Positions 27,037 to 34,512 are shown, counted from the first letter of the stretch. The stretch: DNA of 59,915 bases from Actinomadura montaniterrae (GCF_008923365.1 NZ_WBMR01000036.1:1-59915); one strand, 5' to 3'. Made by a program: numbers and translations. The notes: a model not told the origin generated them from the sequence alone.

Positions 27037-27110
27037 GCGGCCGCCCGCCCCGGCGCGCCGGGCGTGCGGCCTGTTCCGTCCGGTCCCGCCGCGCCGGGCC
27101 GCTCGACCGC
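26984..27110 (+). repeat. island 3'-end repeat, copy A
   Basis: Begins GGATGAGAAGTTTCATTACG, passes AAGGGCGCCCG and the palindrome CCGGCGCGCCGG, and ends with TGCGGCCTGTTCCGTCCGG. It stops about 13 bp from the stop codon of the minus-strand gene at 27123. Confidence 0.75.
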
Positions 27111-27122
27111 GAACCGGGATTG

Positions 27123-28484
27123 CTACAGACCAGCCTTGTTCTCAAGGTAAGCCATAAGTGCATTAACAGCGGTCTCTTCGGCGCGCTCAGTAAGTCGAAT
27201 GAGGAAGCCTTTCAGACGCTGCTTGGCGCCGAGCCGATCAGTCTCTCTAGCGTCAGAATCCTCGATCTCGTGGACGGCGGATTCGAGCCCCCCTGCTTCG
27301 TCTCCACCGAACTTGCCGATCAGCCGGAGGAGCTCCCTCGCCTCTTCAGAGAGATCCGCCGTGCCATGAATATTGTTAATAGTCAGATCCTGAACGGACT
27401 GAATGATCTGCTGGTTGATAATTGTAGTTGTATGGCCGGTGGATGCAACTGGCGCCGAATCTAGTGGCGCCAGCAACCTGGCCCCTGGAACGCTTTCTTC
27501 GATTATAGAGTCCAGTTCGCTAACCAGCGAAGGTGACGTCGCATCCAGCAACTCAGACTCCATATTTTGCCTGATCTGCAGGATTCGGGCTTCGCGTTCG
27601 TGTTTAAGATCCAGTTGAAGGCGCCTAGCTTCACGTGCGTAACGTGTTACGAGTGCAAGTGCTGAGCGTCTGTCGAGGCCGGAGGCACTGAGTGTGTTCG
27701 CGGCAGCTTCGGGCGCCTCTACACACTCATCCAAGAACATAGAGAAATCTTCGAAATTTCGCGATAGTTCAGCGTTCGTTGTGTGCTCATCGCCATAAAA
27801 TTCAAAAACTTGCCCAGCTGCCGTTCGATAACCGTCTCGCCTGACACGGAATCGCCCGGTTTGAGTCAACCAATCTTGAAACAGTGTCAACAGCTTGTCC
27901 GCCTCGGCTGCGTACAATCGACCAGATGGGACGTAGATTCGGAAGAGCAGATTCCTATGGTTGTCCTCAATGAAAGTGGCGGCCAGTACGGCCAGCTCGG
28001 CGTTCGTTTCATAGGGAACTACATTTATTCGATTCACTTCGAGTAGTGCCCGCACTTCGTCTCTAATCTCCTTGCTTGGAGGGAAAAAGAAGTTTGAGGC
28101 AAAGAGGTAAGTGTCGTCCTCTCTCTGGCGACCAAGATAAAGGTCGTTCTCTCTCTGGCGATCAAAAGGATCACTTTCTATCCCTAGAAGAACGTTTTGG
28201 TGCACAAAGACGATGTTTGGAACCTGTCCAATGGCCGAAAAAATCCGCTCAGCATGCTCCTTGTATGCAGAGTCGCATATCATATTGAAGACTGGACTGG
28301 TCAGCTTTACTGCCACTCCCGCAAGCGTCGCATCGTTGACGATCTCCTCGATGGTTGCCCAATTGTCGGGGCTAGATTCAAGCATCTTCATTCGATATGG
28401 AATGCCACTCGCCTTCAAGCCGCTCATTGCCGAATTCCAATTCCCTGAACTAATGAACAGAAAGAACCTTTGCGGGTCACTCAT
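27123..28484 (-). CDS. unknown 453-residue protein, AT-richer island cargo
   Basis: Start ATG 28484 with GGGAGG five bases upstream (ATG 28487 is too close to that site). Not recognised. Residues 1-110 alternate hydrophobic strands and helices (FFLFISSGNW, GVAVKLTSP, VPNIVFVHQNVLLG), suggesting a Rossmann-like or flavodoxin-like domain. A second alpha/beta part follows (about 140-240), then a charged coiled-coil (YAREARRLQLDLKHEREAR). A short Asn/Ile-rich segment (TIINQQIIQSVQDLTINNIHG, about 352-372) leads to a helical C-terminus. Base composition is clearly lower in GC than all neighbours and codon use differs, so it was acquired. Its position between tRNA-Gly repeats makes it mobile cargo; a defence role is possible but only inferred from context. 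Confidence 0.75.
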   Translation of the reverse strand: MSDPQRFFLFISSGNWNSAMSGLKASGIPYRMKMLESSPDNWATIEEIVNDATLAGVAVKLTSPVFNMICDSAYKEHAERIFSAIGQVPNIVFVHQNVLLGIESDPFDRQRENDLYLGRQREDDTYLFASNFFFPPSKEIRDEVRALLEVNRINVVPYETNAELAVLAATFIEDNHRNLLFRIYVPSGRLYAAEADKLLTLFQDWLTQTGRFRVRRDGYRTAAGQVFEFYGDEHTTNAELSRNFEDFSMFLDECVEAPEAAANTLSASGLDRRSALALVTRYAREARRLQLDLKHEREARILQIRQNMESELLDATSPSLVSELDSIIEESVPGARLLAPLDSAPVASTGHTTTIINQQIIQSVQDLTINNIHGTADLSEEARELLRLIGKFGGDEAGGLESAVHEIEDSDARETDRLGAKQRLKGFLIRLTERAEETAVNALMAYLENKAGL

Positions 28485-29001
28485 CATTGCCTCCCGCGCG
28501 TGAGCCCATGCGCGATCACATGCTGAGGATCGTCTCCGTCATTCGATGCATAGAGATCTTGCCGGTTCCGCGCTGCTGTTCTACGGATGTGTCTGCGTCG
28601 CTCTGCCTCAAGAAGGATCATACGAACTGGCAGGCGATTGTCGAGGCCAAACGAGAGAAGCGCAGGCAGACGAAGGGATGGTCATGGTCGTACGGACCGG
28701 AAAGCGACGGTTGCGCCCTACGATCGCCACAGCGTGGCTGAGGTGGGTTGCGGGGTTGGGGGCGATCGCTGCCGCGCGGCTTCCGGTGCTCGGGCCGTGG
28801 CCGGTCCTGCGCTCCGGGTCCGCTTGCCCTCGGATGACCGGGTGCTGTCCCGGTTCCGAGCAGGCTGAGGACCCACAGCTCAGCACCTACGGCGGCGTGC
28901 AATTAGCGTGCAATTAGCCGCGGTGATCAGGGGTTAATCACGGTCACTCACGGTACGGGCGGAGGCCAGGTCAGGCGCTGTGACGGCCCGGATCGGTTTG
29001 A
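28485..29001. other. non-coding stretch with a right-end-like arm sequence
   Basis: 517 bp with only short, unconvincing open frames. Near its end, 28899-28933 carries GCAATTAGCGTGCAATTAG followed by CCGCGGTGATCAGGGG. A similar string, GCATTAGCGGGGCCATTAG with GGTGATCAAGGGG, lies at 33991-34025 just before another tRNA fragment. These look like recombinase arm sites at element right ends. Confidence 0.55.
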
Positions 29002-29433
29002 TTCCCAAGCTGACAGTGCGGGTTCGATTCCCGTCACCCGCTCACCGCAAAGGCCCAGGCCAGGGACACACTCCCCGAACCCGGGCCTTGATCGTTTCCA
29101 CCGTCGTCATCGACGGACGTGAGCGGGCCATCAGACAACCGGCACCAGGCGGTCCCTCCGTGAAGACGCGGCCCTTCGGCCGGCCGGTGCTGAAACCGCA
29201 GCCCGCCCGTTGCCATACTCCATACGCACCCTCCCACGCCGCCTTCCGCTGCCGTCCAACGACGCGTCAGCGAACATGCTCGACGACGCTGGCCTTCGTC
29301 GCGCGACTCCCGGAACCATGCAAGTCCTGCTCAACGTAAGGACGCCAGCCCGGCACGGCGGGATGCCAGTGCGTCGGGGCCCGGATGACAAGTTTCATTA
29401 CGTCTTCAAGGGCGCCCGCTTCGCGGTCGCCGG
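29002..29433 (+). repeat. direct repeat copy B: tRNA-Gly 3' fragment plus island left end
   Basis: Starts with 41 bases of the tRNA-Gly 3' half (40 identical, acagT for acagC) and continues as a near-identical copy of 26647-27036. The 5' half of the tRNA is absent, so this is an attachment-site duplicate and not a second tRNA gene. Confidence 0.9.
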
Positions 29434-29505
29434 CTGCTGCCGGACCCGGCGCGCCGGGCGTGCGGCCTGTTCCGTCCGGCCCGGCGCGCCGCGTCGCCCG
29501 TCCGC
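29383..29505 (+). repeat. island 3'-end repeat, copy B
   Basis: Same order of blocks as copy A: GGATGACAAGTTTCATTACG, AAGGGCGCCCG, CCGGCGCGCCGGG, TGCGGCCTGTTCCGTCCGG, then CGTCGCCCGTCCGCCC. The 318-bp stretch 29434-29751 has no other gene; it also contains the terminator at 29655-29696. Confidence 0.75.
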
Positions 29506-29654
29506 CCACCGAAGCGAGTCCACAAGACGTAGAAGAGGTCATCCAGCCGAGCGCGCTTGGACGGGAGCCCGACATGGCAACGGGAAGCTTCGCACCTCAG
29601 TGTCCGGGACAGCGCTTCCGGTTGCGCAGGTGCGGACGGAGGTCCCGGCGTCGA

Positions 29655-29696
29655 AAAGCCCGGCTCCGGGGCCGTGTTGGCGGCCCCGGGGCCGGG
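29655..29696 (-). terminator. intrinsic terminator of the BP74-related gene
   Basis: A 16-bp GC stem (29659-29674 with 29681-29696, one G-T pair) is followed on the minus strand by CTTTTCG, a short T-run, about 55 bp after the stop at 29752. Confidence 0.7.
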
Positions 29697-29751
29697 CTGG
29701 TCGCGGCGTCTGGCGGCGTTGGTGCCGGTACTACCAGGCCGGAGTGGTCGC

Positions 29752-30219
29752 CTATGGGGCGGGGATCTCCCGGATCAGGCGGGAGGTCCAGTCGCACCAG
29801 ACCAGGCCGGGCAGGAAGGGGCCGCCGGCTTCGTCGAGGTTGTCCTCGACGTAGGGGATGGTCGCGTCGCAGACCTCGAAGGCCTGGTCGAAGAACTGGG
29901 TGGTGTCGGGGTTGGCGTGGTAGCTCCACCGCGGGTTGTAGTCGGCCTGCCGCTTGGTGATCCGCGTGATTACGTGGGGCCGGTCGTTGGTCTCGCCGTT
30001 GACCAGAGCCCGGGCGTGCTGGATGTCCTCGCTCTTGGTCAGCTTGATGACGAACCGCTCCCGGGTGACGTCGGTCATCTCGAAGTAGGCGGGGGTGTCG
30101 GCGGCGGCGCGGGCCGGCTGGTGGGCGGGGAGGGTGCCGGCCTGGGCGGGCTGGGCGGTGGCGAAGGCCAGCGCGCCGAGGGCGGCCAGGCCGGCCGTGT
30201 TGGTGAAGACACGTCGCAT
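29752..30219 (-). CDS. secreted BP74-related protein
   Basis: 155 residues from ATG 30219, AAGGAG seven bases upstream. A Sec signal peptide (MRRVF...AFATAQPAQA, cut near residue 28) is followed by a domain with YFEMTDVTRERFVIKLT, HARALVNGET, RQADYNPRWSYHANP, FEVCDATIPYVEDNLDE and WCDWTSRLIREIPAP, which I recognise as the BP74-related family found in actinomycete secreted proteins (named after a Dictyostelium calmodulin-binding protein). Two cysteines could form a disulfide. Extracellular function is unknown. It lies in the second island segment, with repeat copy B beyond its 3' end. Confidence 0.8.
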   Translation of the reverse strand: MRRVFTNTAGLAALGALAFATAQPAQAGTLPAHQPARAAADTPAYFEMTDVTRERFVIKLTKSEDIQHARALVNGETNDRPHVITRITKRQADYNPRWSYHANPDTTQFFDQAFEVCDATIPYVEDNLDEAGGPFLPGLVWCDWTSRLIREIPAP

Positions 30220-30789
30220 GGGGGTTCTCCTTGTTCCGTGCATCCGTACATGTCACGACGATGACCGAAAGTATCCGATCATGTGCGCAGAGTAATAATA
30301 TAGAGGTCGCGAGTGCGTGTCGTGGCCGAAAAGCCTCGAAACGGACCCGACTTTGAGAAGGCGGGTGGGCGTTGCCGGGCGGGAGCGGTCCGGAAACGAC
30401 GGGAGGCGGCCGGGGGAGACCGACGGCGACGGTCAAGCGAGATCGAACCAGGGGGCTGCGCCGCCCCCTGGACCCCCAGCGGGCCGTTGCACTCGTTCGC
30501 GCGAGACGGTCTGTCACGGGTTGCGCGCCGTTCGCGCGAACGAGCATCCCGGAGCGTTGCGCGTCCGTACGGGAGGGGCGCCCGGTCCGAGCGCCAGCGG
30601 ATCCTTTGCGAACACATGATCCGTCCCTGCGCGGATGCGCCAACATGCGGGTACGGGGCTGAAGCGGGGATGAGATGCCTGGTGAAGCGTTCGGTGATGG
30701 AGTTGGGGTGACGGTGGGCGGTGGGCGGTGGGCGGCGGGCGCGCGAAGGTTGCGCACCTGTACTCGTCACCGAAGAGGAGGTTGGCGCG
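30220..30789. other. non-coding stretch with AT-rich promoter area and inverted repeat
   Basis: 570 bp without a supportable gene. 30225-30305 is AT-rich and probably carries the BP74 promoter (minus strand). 30488-30580 is an inverted-repeat element also found at 33200-33285. Confidence 0.5.
30488..30580. repeat. inverted-repeat element, copy 1
   Basis: CTCGTTCGCGCGA (30492-30504) pairs perfectly with TCGCGCGAACGAG (30532-30544). The intervening GACGGTCTGTCACGGGT and the trailing CCCGGAGCGT are shared with the copy at 33200. In both cases the element lies upstream of a minus-strand island unit. Confidence 0.75.
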
Positions 30790-31167
30790 TTGAACGCAAA
30801 GGCTCTGCAGGACACGGCGCAGAAGCGGGCTGAAGAGTTGCCGGCGACCACGCTGTATTCCTTTGAGCCTGGTTGGGAAGCCGTCAGGGTCGTGGACAAG
30901 TGGTTCATGTTGTTGACCGAGGCGCCCGGTCGGCCAGTGGTGATCGTGAAGTCGCGTCCGGACGAGGCCCGAGCCTTGTGCGAGGCGTATGCGGATATCA
31001 CCCCGGGCTATCACATGAACAAGCGGCATTGGATCACGCTCGCGCCGGGCGATTCGATCGACAAAAAGCTGGTGCGGGAGTTGGTCACCGAGTCCTACCG
31101 GCTGGTGGTCGGCAACCTGGCCAAGTCGCGCCGGCCGGTCGACCCCGCGCGGTTCGGCACCGAGTGA
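30790..31167 (+). CDS. MmcQ/YjbR family DNA-binding protein (first of two)
   Basis: 125 residues from a TTG with GAGGAGG about nine bases upstream; a longer in-frame extension to 30721 has unlikely composition. The YjbR/CyaY-like fold is indicated by KWFMLLTEAPGRPVVIVKS, DEARALCEAYADITPGYHMNKRHWITL and LVRELVTESYRLVV. Proteins of this family are small single domains proposed to bind DNA; the biological role is not settled. It is followed after 7 bp by a paralogue, so the two are co-transcribed. Confidence 0.87.
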   Translation: MNAKALQDTAQKRAEELPATTLYSFEPGWEAVRVVDKWFMLLTEAPGRPVVIVKSRPDEARALCEAYADITPGYHMNKRHWITLAPGDSIDKKLVRELVTESYRLVVGNLAKSRRPVDPARFGTE

Positions 31168-31174
31168 GCCGGCC

Positions 31175-31543
31175 ATGACCATCACCGGCGACCGCCTTCA
31201 GCGTTTGGCCCGCAGCACGGCCGACGAGCTTCCGGGCGTCAGTCACGGACGGCCGTTCACCGACAAGCTGGACGTCTACAAGGTGGCGGGGAAGGTCTTC
31301 CTCATCGTCACCGACGACCCGGACGAGCAGATCATCACCGTGAAGGCCGAGCCCGAGTATGCGCGGTCGCTGCGGCAACGGCACGAATCGATCACCGTGG
31401 GCCGGTACCTGAACAAGAGGCACTGGATCTCCCTGGCCGCAGGCCGGGAGATCACCGCCACGCTGGTCAAGGACCTCGTCGCGGACTCCTACGAGCTGGT
31501 CGCGGCGTCGGTGCCCGCCCGCCACCGCCACAGGACCGGGTGA
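31175..31543 (+). CDS. MmcQ/YjbR family DNA-binding protein (second of two)
   Basis: 122 residues. It aligns with the preceding protein: AGKVFLIVTDDPDEQIITVKAEPEYARSL, ITVGRYLNKRHWISLAAG, LVKDLVADSYELVAASVP. It carries the fuller family start ELPGVSHGRPFTDKLDVYKV. Identity to its neighbour is moderate, so the duplication is old. Seven base pairs separate the genes. Paired action (for example as a heterodimer) is an inference. Confidence 0.88.
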   Translation: MTITGDRLQRLARSTADELPGVSHGRPFTDKLDVYKVAGKVFLIVTDDPDEQIITVKAEPEYARSLRQRHESITVGRYLNKRHWISLAAGREITATLVKDLVADSYELVAASVPARHRHRTG

Positions 31544-31603
31544 GCGGCCACTGAGCGCTCCGGCGGTATCCGCCTCGGGGAGCACCGACAAAAGGGGATT
31601 CCG

Positions 31604-32029
31604 ATGCACACCATGTCGACACAGGAGTGGCACGAGTTCGTCACGCGCGGGGCCCGCACGGGGAAGTTCTCCACGGTCGGACCCGACGGCACGCCGCACA
31701 TCACTCCCGTCTGGTACGTCTTCGACGGCGAAACGTTCGCGTTCACCACCAACGGCCAAGCGGCCAAGGCGCGCAACCTGCGGCGTGATCCGCGCGCGGC
31801 GCTGTGCGTGGACGACGACGCCCCGCCCTTCGCCTACGTCGAGGCCCGCGGCGAGGTGACCATGAGCGAAGACCTGGACGAGCTGGTCGATGTCGCCACC
31901 CGGGCCGGCGCCCGGTACGCGGGCCCGGACCAGGCCGAGGAACTCGGCAAGCGCAACGGGGTGCCCGGCGAGGTCGTCGTCCGGCTGCGCCCCACGAAGG
32001 TCATCGCCTACGCCGGGATCACCGACTAG
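31604..32029 (+). CDS. PPOX class F420-dependent oxidoreductase
   Basis: 141 residues from ATG 31604 (AAAAGGGG upstream; ATG 31613 also possible). Split-barrel flavin/F420-binding fold: WHEFVTRGARTGKFSTVGPDGTPHITPVWYVFDGETFAFTTN, then KARNLRRDPRAALCVDDD and YVEARGEV. Members use F420 (some FMN) to reduce small molecules. It follows the MmcQ pair on the same strand after 60 bp and may share its transcript. Confidence 0.88.
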   Translation: MHTMSTQEWHEFVTRGARTGKFSTVGPDGTPHITPVWYVFDGETFAFTTNGQAAKARNLRRDPRAALCVDDDAPPFAYVEARGEVTMSEDLDELVDVATRAGARYAGPDQAEELGKRNGVPGEVVVRLRPTKVIAYAGITD

Positions 32030-32372
32030 ACCACCGGCCTTCCTGCGGCGGTGCGCGCCGCCAGACCCGTTCCGCGCCGCCAATGCGCATAGCCTTCCTG
32101 TCGAGCAGCCGGATCGGAACCATCACCGAGCGGGACGCGTGCGGACCGTTCAAGCGGATGCTGAACAGCAGCAGCGCAGCTGGTAGAGGCGGCGCAGGCC
32201 AGCGAGCGAGCAGCGGGCGATTAGCCACGGTGACCCGGATGAGAAGTTTCATTACGTCTTCAAGGGCGCCCGATCCGCAGCCGCTGGCGCCCGCCGGACC
32301 CGGCGCGCCGGGGCGGGTGGCCTGTTCCGTCCGGTCCCGGCGCGTCGCGTTGCGTCGCCCGTCCGCCCTAGA
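32030..32372. other. non-coding scar joining a right-arm fragment to a left-end fragment
   Basis: 343 bp without a gene. At 32218-32235, GATTAGCCACGGTGA resembles the element right arm; it runs straight into GGATGAGAAGTTTCATTACG (32236), part of the island left end. This is the join expected after loss of a tandem element. Confidence 0.5.
32236..32365 (+). repeat. island 3'-end repeat, copy C
   Basis: Contains GGATGAGAAGTTTCATTACG, AAGGGCGCCCG, CCCGGCGCGCCGGGG, GGCCTGTTCCGTCCGGTCCC and CGTCGCCCGTCCGCCC. It ends about 8 bp from the stop codon of the minus-strand gene at 32373. Confidence 0.75.
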
Positions 32373-32729
32373 TCACTCGCAGGCGTGCTGATCAGCTCCC
32401 AGTGACACCCAGCCGCTCCGTCCCACGTCGTACGGGCGGATGACTGCTTTCACCTTTCGGTTTGCCCCCGTTACGGCTTGGAAGGCCCTGGCGACCCGAG
32501 TCGCCAGCTCTTGCAGCGCTTCTTTGGTCCGTGCCTCGTGCTCCCACAGATCGACGTTGATCCTGGTCGTCACGGCGTCGAAGGAGCCCGGTGCCAGGAC
32601 AGGGACAAGGTCGATTTCGTGATCGTTTATCTGGAGTTCCGGCATGCTCGTCAGAGCACGTCTGACAGCGTCCGCGATGTCGGGCAGCGGATCGGCTTCT
32701 TTCAAGTTCAAGATCGTTACCTGTGGCAT
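32373..32729 (-). CDS. hypothetical protein (118 residues), possibly tautomerase-fold
   Basis: Start ATG 32729 with GGAGA eight bases upstream. The sequence begins MPQVTILNLKEADPLPDIADAVRRALTSMPEL and has WEHEARTKEALQELATRVARAFQAV in its second half: a beta-alpha-beta pattern of about 60 residues, twice. Pro as residue 2 and the length recall 4-oxalocrotonate tautomerase-superfamily proteins, but I cannot confirm catalytic residues. Repeat copies C and D flank the gene at its 3' and 5' sides. Confidence 0.65.
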   Translation of the reverse strand: MPQVTILNLKEADPLPDIADAVRRALTSMPELQINDHEIDLVPVLAPGSFDAVTTRINVDLWEHEARTKEALQELATRVARAFQAVTGANRKVKAVIRPYDVGRSGWVSLGADQHACE

Positions 32730-32760
32730 GGGCAATCTCCAGTGCGTGATTCGGAAGAGC

Positions 32761-32850
32761 TGCCAAGGGCGCCCGCCCCGGCGCGCCGCGCGTGCGGCCC
32801 GTTCCGTCCGGTCCCGTCCCGCGCCGCCCTGCGCGGCCGCCCAACCCCGC
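32761..32850 (+). repeat. island 3'-end repeat, copy D
   Basis: AAGGGCGCCCG, CCCCGGCGCGCCGCG, TGCGGCCCGTTCCGTCCGG, then a GC-rich tail. It lies between the 118-residue gene and the 3' end of the deleted gene copy at 32866. Confidence 0.7.
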
Positions 32851-32865
32851 AGCGGAGACCCCCGA

Positions 32866-33160
32866 GGACTGCAACAAAGCATCAGGTGAGTGCCTCACCG
32901 CCGCAAGTGACTCGCAACGTAGACCAAGGCAGTGCGGCACCGTCCGTGCAACGGGGTCGTTAACGTGGTGCCCGGCGCAGCTAACCCGAGCAAGCATCCA
33001 TGATGAAATACTGGCCGTACTCCACGAATACCTGGGGCTGAAAGCGCCTGGCCATCGGATGGGCTCCGTTCCATGATCAGGAGAGGCGGCAACGTCTTCC
33101 GACGATGCCCGTCGCCTCTGACATACCGAAGGCACCGAAGGGCAGTTGAGCGTGTGTGAG
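32866..33160 (-). pseudogene. internally deleted copy of the 39208-39780 gene and its flanks
   Basis: 32866-32945 matches the region just beyond the 3' end of the gene at 39208 (shared GCAACAAAGCA, CAGGTGAGTGCCTC). 32990-33160 matches its first codons and upstream region (ATACTGGCCGTACTCCACGAA near 33008; CCCGTCGCCTCTGACA near 33107). About 500 bp of coding sequence in between is missing, leaving roughly the first 25 codons (MARRFQPQVFVEYGQY-like). The conserved inverted repeat upstream of the start is retained. Confidence 0.8.
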
Positions 33161-33199
33161 TGGGAACCCCGTGGTTCCCCATACCCCTCCCGGAGCCGG

Positions 33200-33285
33200 G
33201 GCACTCGTTCGCGCGAGACGGTCTGTCACGGGTACGCCGTTCGCGCGAACGGGCACCCCGGAGCGTCATGCGTCTGTGCGGGCGA
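33200..33285. repeat. inverted-repeat element, copy 2
   Basis: CTCGTTCGCGCGA at 33204-33216 and TTCGCGCGAAC at 33240-33250, with GACGGTCTGTCACGGGT between and CCCGGAGCGT after, as in copy 1 at 30488. It lies upstream of the deleted gene copy. Confidence 0.75.
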
Positions 33286-33298
33286 ATACCGGGCAGGG

Positions 33299-33718
33299 CT
33301 ACTGACTACCACGAGGCTGGGCGGGCGCGTGCTCGCTGATGGCTGCCGCGGACCTAGTGGCGATACAGAACGGATGCCCAGCGGGGTCGAGTAGCACTCG
33401 GAATTTTCGGCCGCCGGGTTGGAAGTCGGCCAACACGGCGCCGATACCCAGCAGGTGCTTCTCAGCTTGGTCGAGGTCATCGACTGCGAAGTCCAGGTGT
33501 ACTCGGCGCGCGGCACTCGACGCGGGCCATCGGACCGGCGCAGGGTTAGCGACGTGCTGGAAATCTAGGCTGAAACCAGCATCGATCACGAGTGCCACAT
33601 AGTCCTTGTTAGAGGAGAAGAACAACTTGCCGCCTACGAATGCTTGATAGAATCGCGCGAGCTCCACCGGCTCTGGACAGTCGAGTGTGACGGCGAACAG
33701 GCTTGGCGCTGGAAGCAT
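33299..33718 (-). CDS. VOC (glyoxalase) family protein
   Basis: 139 residues from ATG 33718 with GAGGAG five bases upstream. Two beta-alpha-beta-beta-beta modules: LFAVTLDCPEPVELARFYQAFVGGKL and VHLDFAVDDLDQAEKHLLGIGAV, ending FRVLLDPAGHPFCI, the usual VOC finish. Such proteins are metal-dependent lyases, dioxygenases or antibiotic-binding proteins; the metal ligands here are not complete enough to choose. Single gene in the island. Confidence 0.85.
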   Translation of the reverse strand: MLPAPSLFAVTLDCPEPVELARFYQAFVGGKLFFSSNKDYVALVIDAGFSLDFQHVANPAPVRWPASSAARRVHLDFAVDDLDQAEKHLLGIGAVLADFQPGGRKFRVLLDPAGHPFCIATRSAAAISEHAPAQPRGSQ

Positions 33719-34161
33719 GGGGACTCCTCGGCGGGTGAGTGTTGGCGACTGCTCCATCAAACGACACGTGCCTGATCTAACGCCAACCCTTCGAACACCT
33801 AGATGGGGCGCGGCGGGGGCGGGAAGTCAGACGGCCCGCAAACGAGGAGTATCACCGTGCACCGTGGGCACGGGGGCCACATTGCCAAGCTCCGGAGGAA
33901 GAGGCAGATGGCTACGCCGCAGGAGCCGGGGACAAGGCGATCAGAGGGAACAGCCGCCCGATCGGCGCAGGTCAGAGGATCGGCGGCGGGGCATTAGCGG
34001 GGCCATTAGGCAGGGTGATCAAGGGGCATTCCCGTCACCCGCTCACCGCGAAGGCGCAGGCCAGGGACACGACCCCCGAACCTGGGCCTTGATCTTTTAG
34101 CATGCGGCCTGTTCAGTCCGGTCCCCGCCGTGCCGCGTCGCACGTTCGCCCATGTGCGACC
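33719..34161. other. non-coding stretch containing a third tRNA-Gly 3' remnant
   Basis: 443 bp. 33991-34025 is the arm-like sequence (GCATTAGCGGGGCCATTAG, GGTGATCAAGGGG). Directly after it, ATTCCCGTCACCCGCTCACC (34028-34047) equals the tRNA-Gly 3' end, and homology to the tRNA terminator flank continues to about 34097. A 64-codon frame at 33803 is not supported. Confidence 0.7.
34101..34150 (+). repeat. island 3'-end repeat, copy E (second half only)
   Basis: CATGCGGCCTGTTCAGTCCGG, then CCGTGCCGCGTCGCACGTTCG. It starts right after the tRNA remnant flank and, unlike most other copies, is not at the 3' end of a minus-strand gene. Confidence 0.6.
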
Positions 34162-34512
34162 ATGGCGAACATGGCCGGAACCGTACGAGTCACGTTCTTG
34201 CGGCCGCGGGGCGGTTATCGGGATCGGATACGCGCCTACCGTCTGATCATTGACGACACCTTCTGCGGCAAGATCAAACGTGGCGGCCAGGTCAACGTTG
34301 ACGTTGCGCCAGCTGAGCACGTTGCGCGGGCCGTTATCGACTGGACGGGCAGCCCTCCGGTGGCCTTTACCGCAGTTCCTGGCGAAGTCGTCCGAATACA
34401 GGTCGCGCCGGCAGGCAATTCTCTTCAAGTGTGGCAAGCCTGGACGACCACGCGATACCTCGAACTCACCCTCCTGCCATCCGTGGCCGACGAGCGCGAA
34501 GCAGGATGTTGA
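34162..34512 (+). CDS. hypothetical small beta-rich protein (PEGA-like)
   Basis: 116 residues from ATG 34162 (ATG 34171 possible). It is almost entirely short beta strands: VRVTFLRPRGGYRDRIRAYRLIIDD, KIKRGGQVNVDV, HVARAVIDWTGSPPVAFTAVPGEVVRIQV. The pattern (short segment, Gly-rich turn, Pro-Gly before the last strand) resembles PEGA-type carbohydrate-binding or surface domains, but there is no signal peptide, so it would be cytoplasmic. Family and function unknown. Confidence 0.65.
   Translation: MANMAGTVRVTFLRPRGGYRDRIRAYRLIIDDTFCGKIKRGGQVNVDVAPAEHVARAVIDWTGSPPVAFTAVPGEVVRIQVAPAGNSLQVWQAWTTTRYLELTLLPSVADEREAGC

Noticed and set aside
28487..28917. Short plus-strand frames after the unknown island gene
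   Set aside because: Several overlapping frames of similar length with random composition, none with a good start or homology I recognise.
28899..28933. GCAATTAG repeats as a CRISPR or iteron array
   Set aside because: Only two units with no spacers. Position before a tRNA fragment fits recombinase arm sites better.
29002..29042. Possible second tRNA-Gly gene
   Set aside because: Only the anticodon loop and 3' half are present; acceptor 5' strand and D-arm are missing, so it is an attachment-site duplicate.
33803..33997. 64-codon frame in the third att region
   Set aside because: Basic, low-complexity product overlapping the arm-like repeats; no ribosome site.
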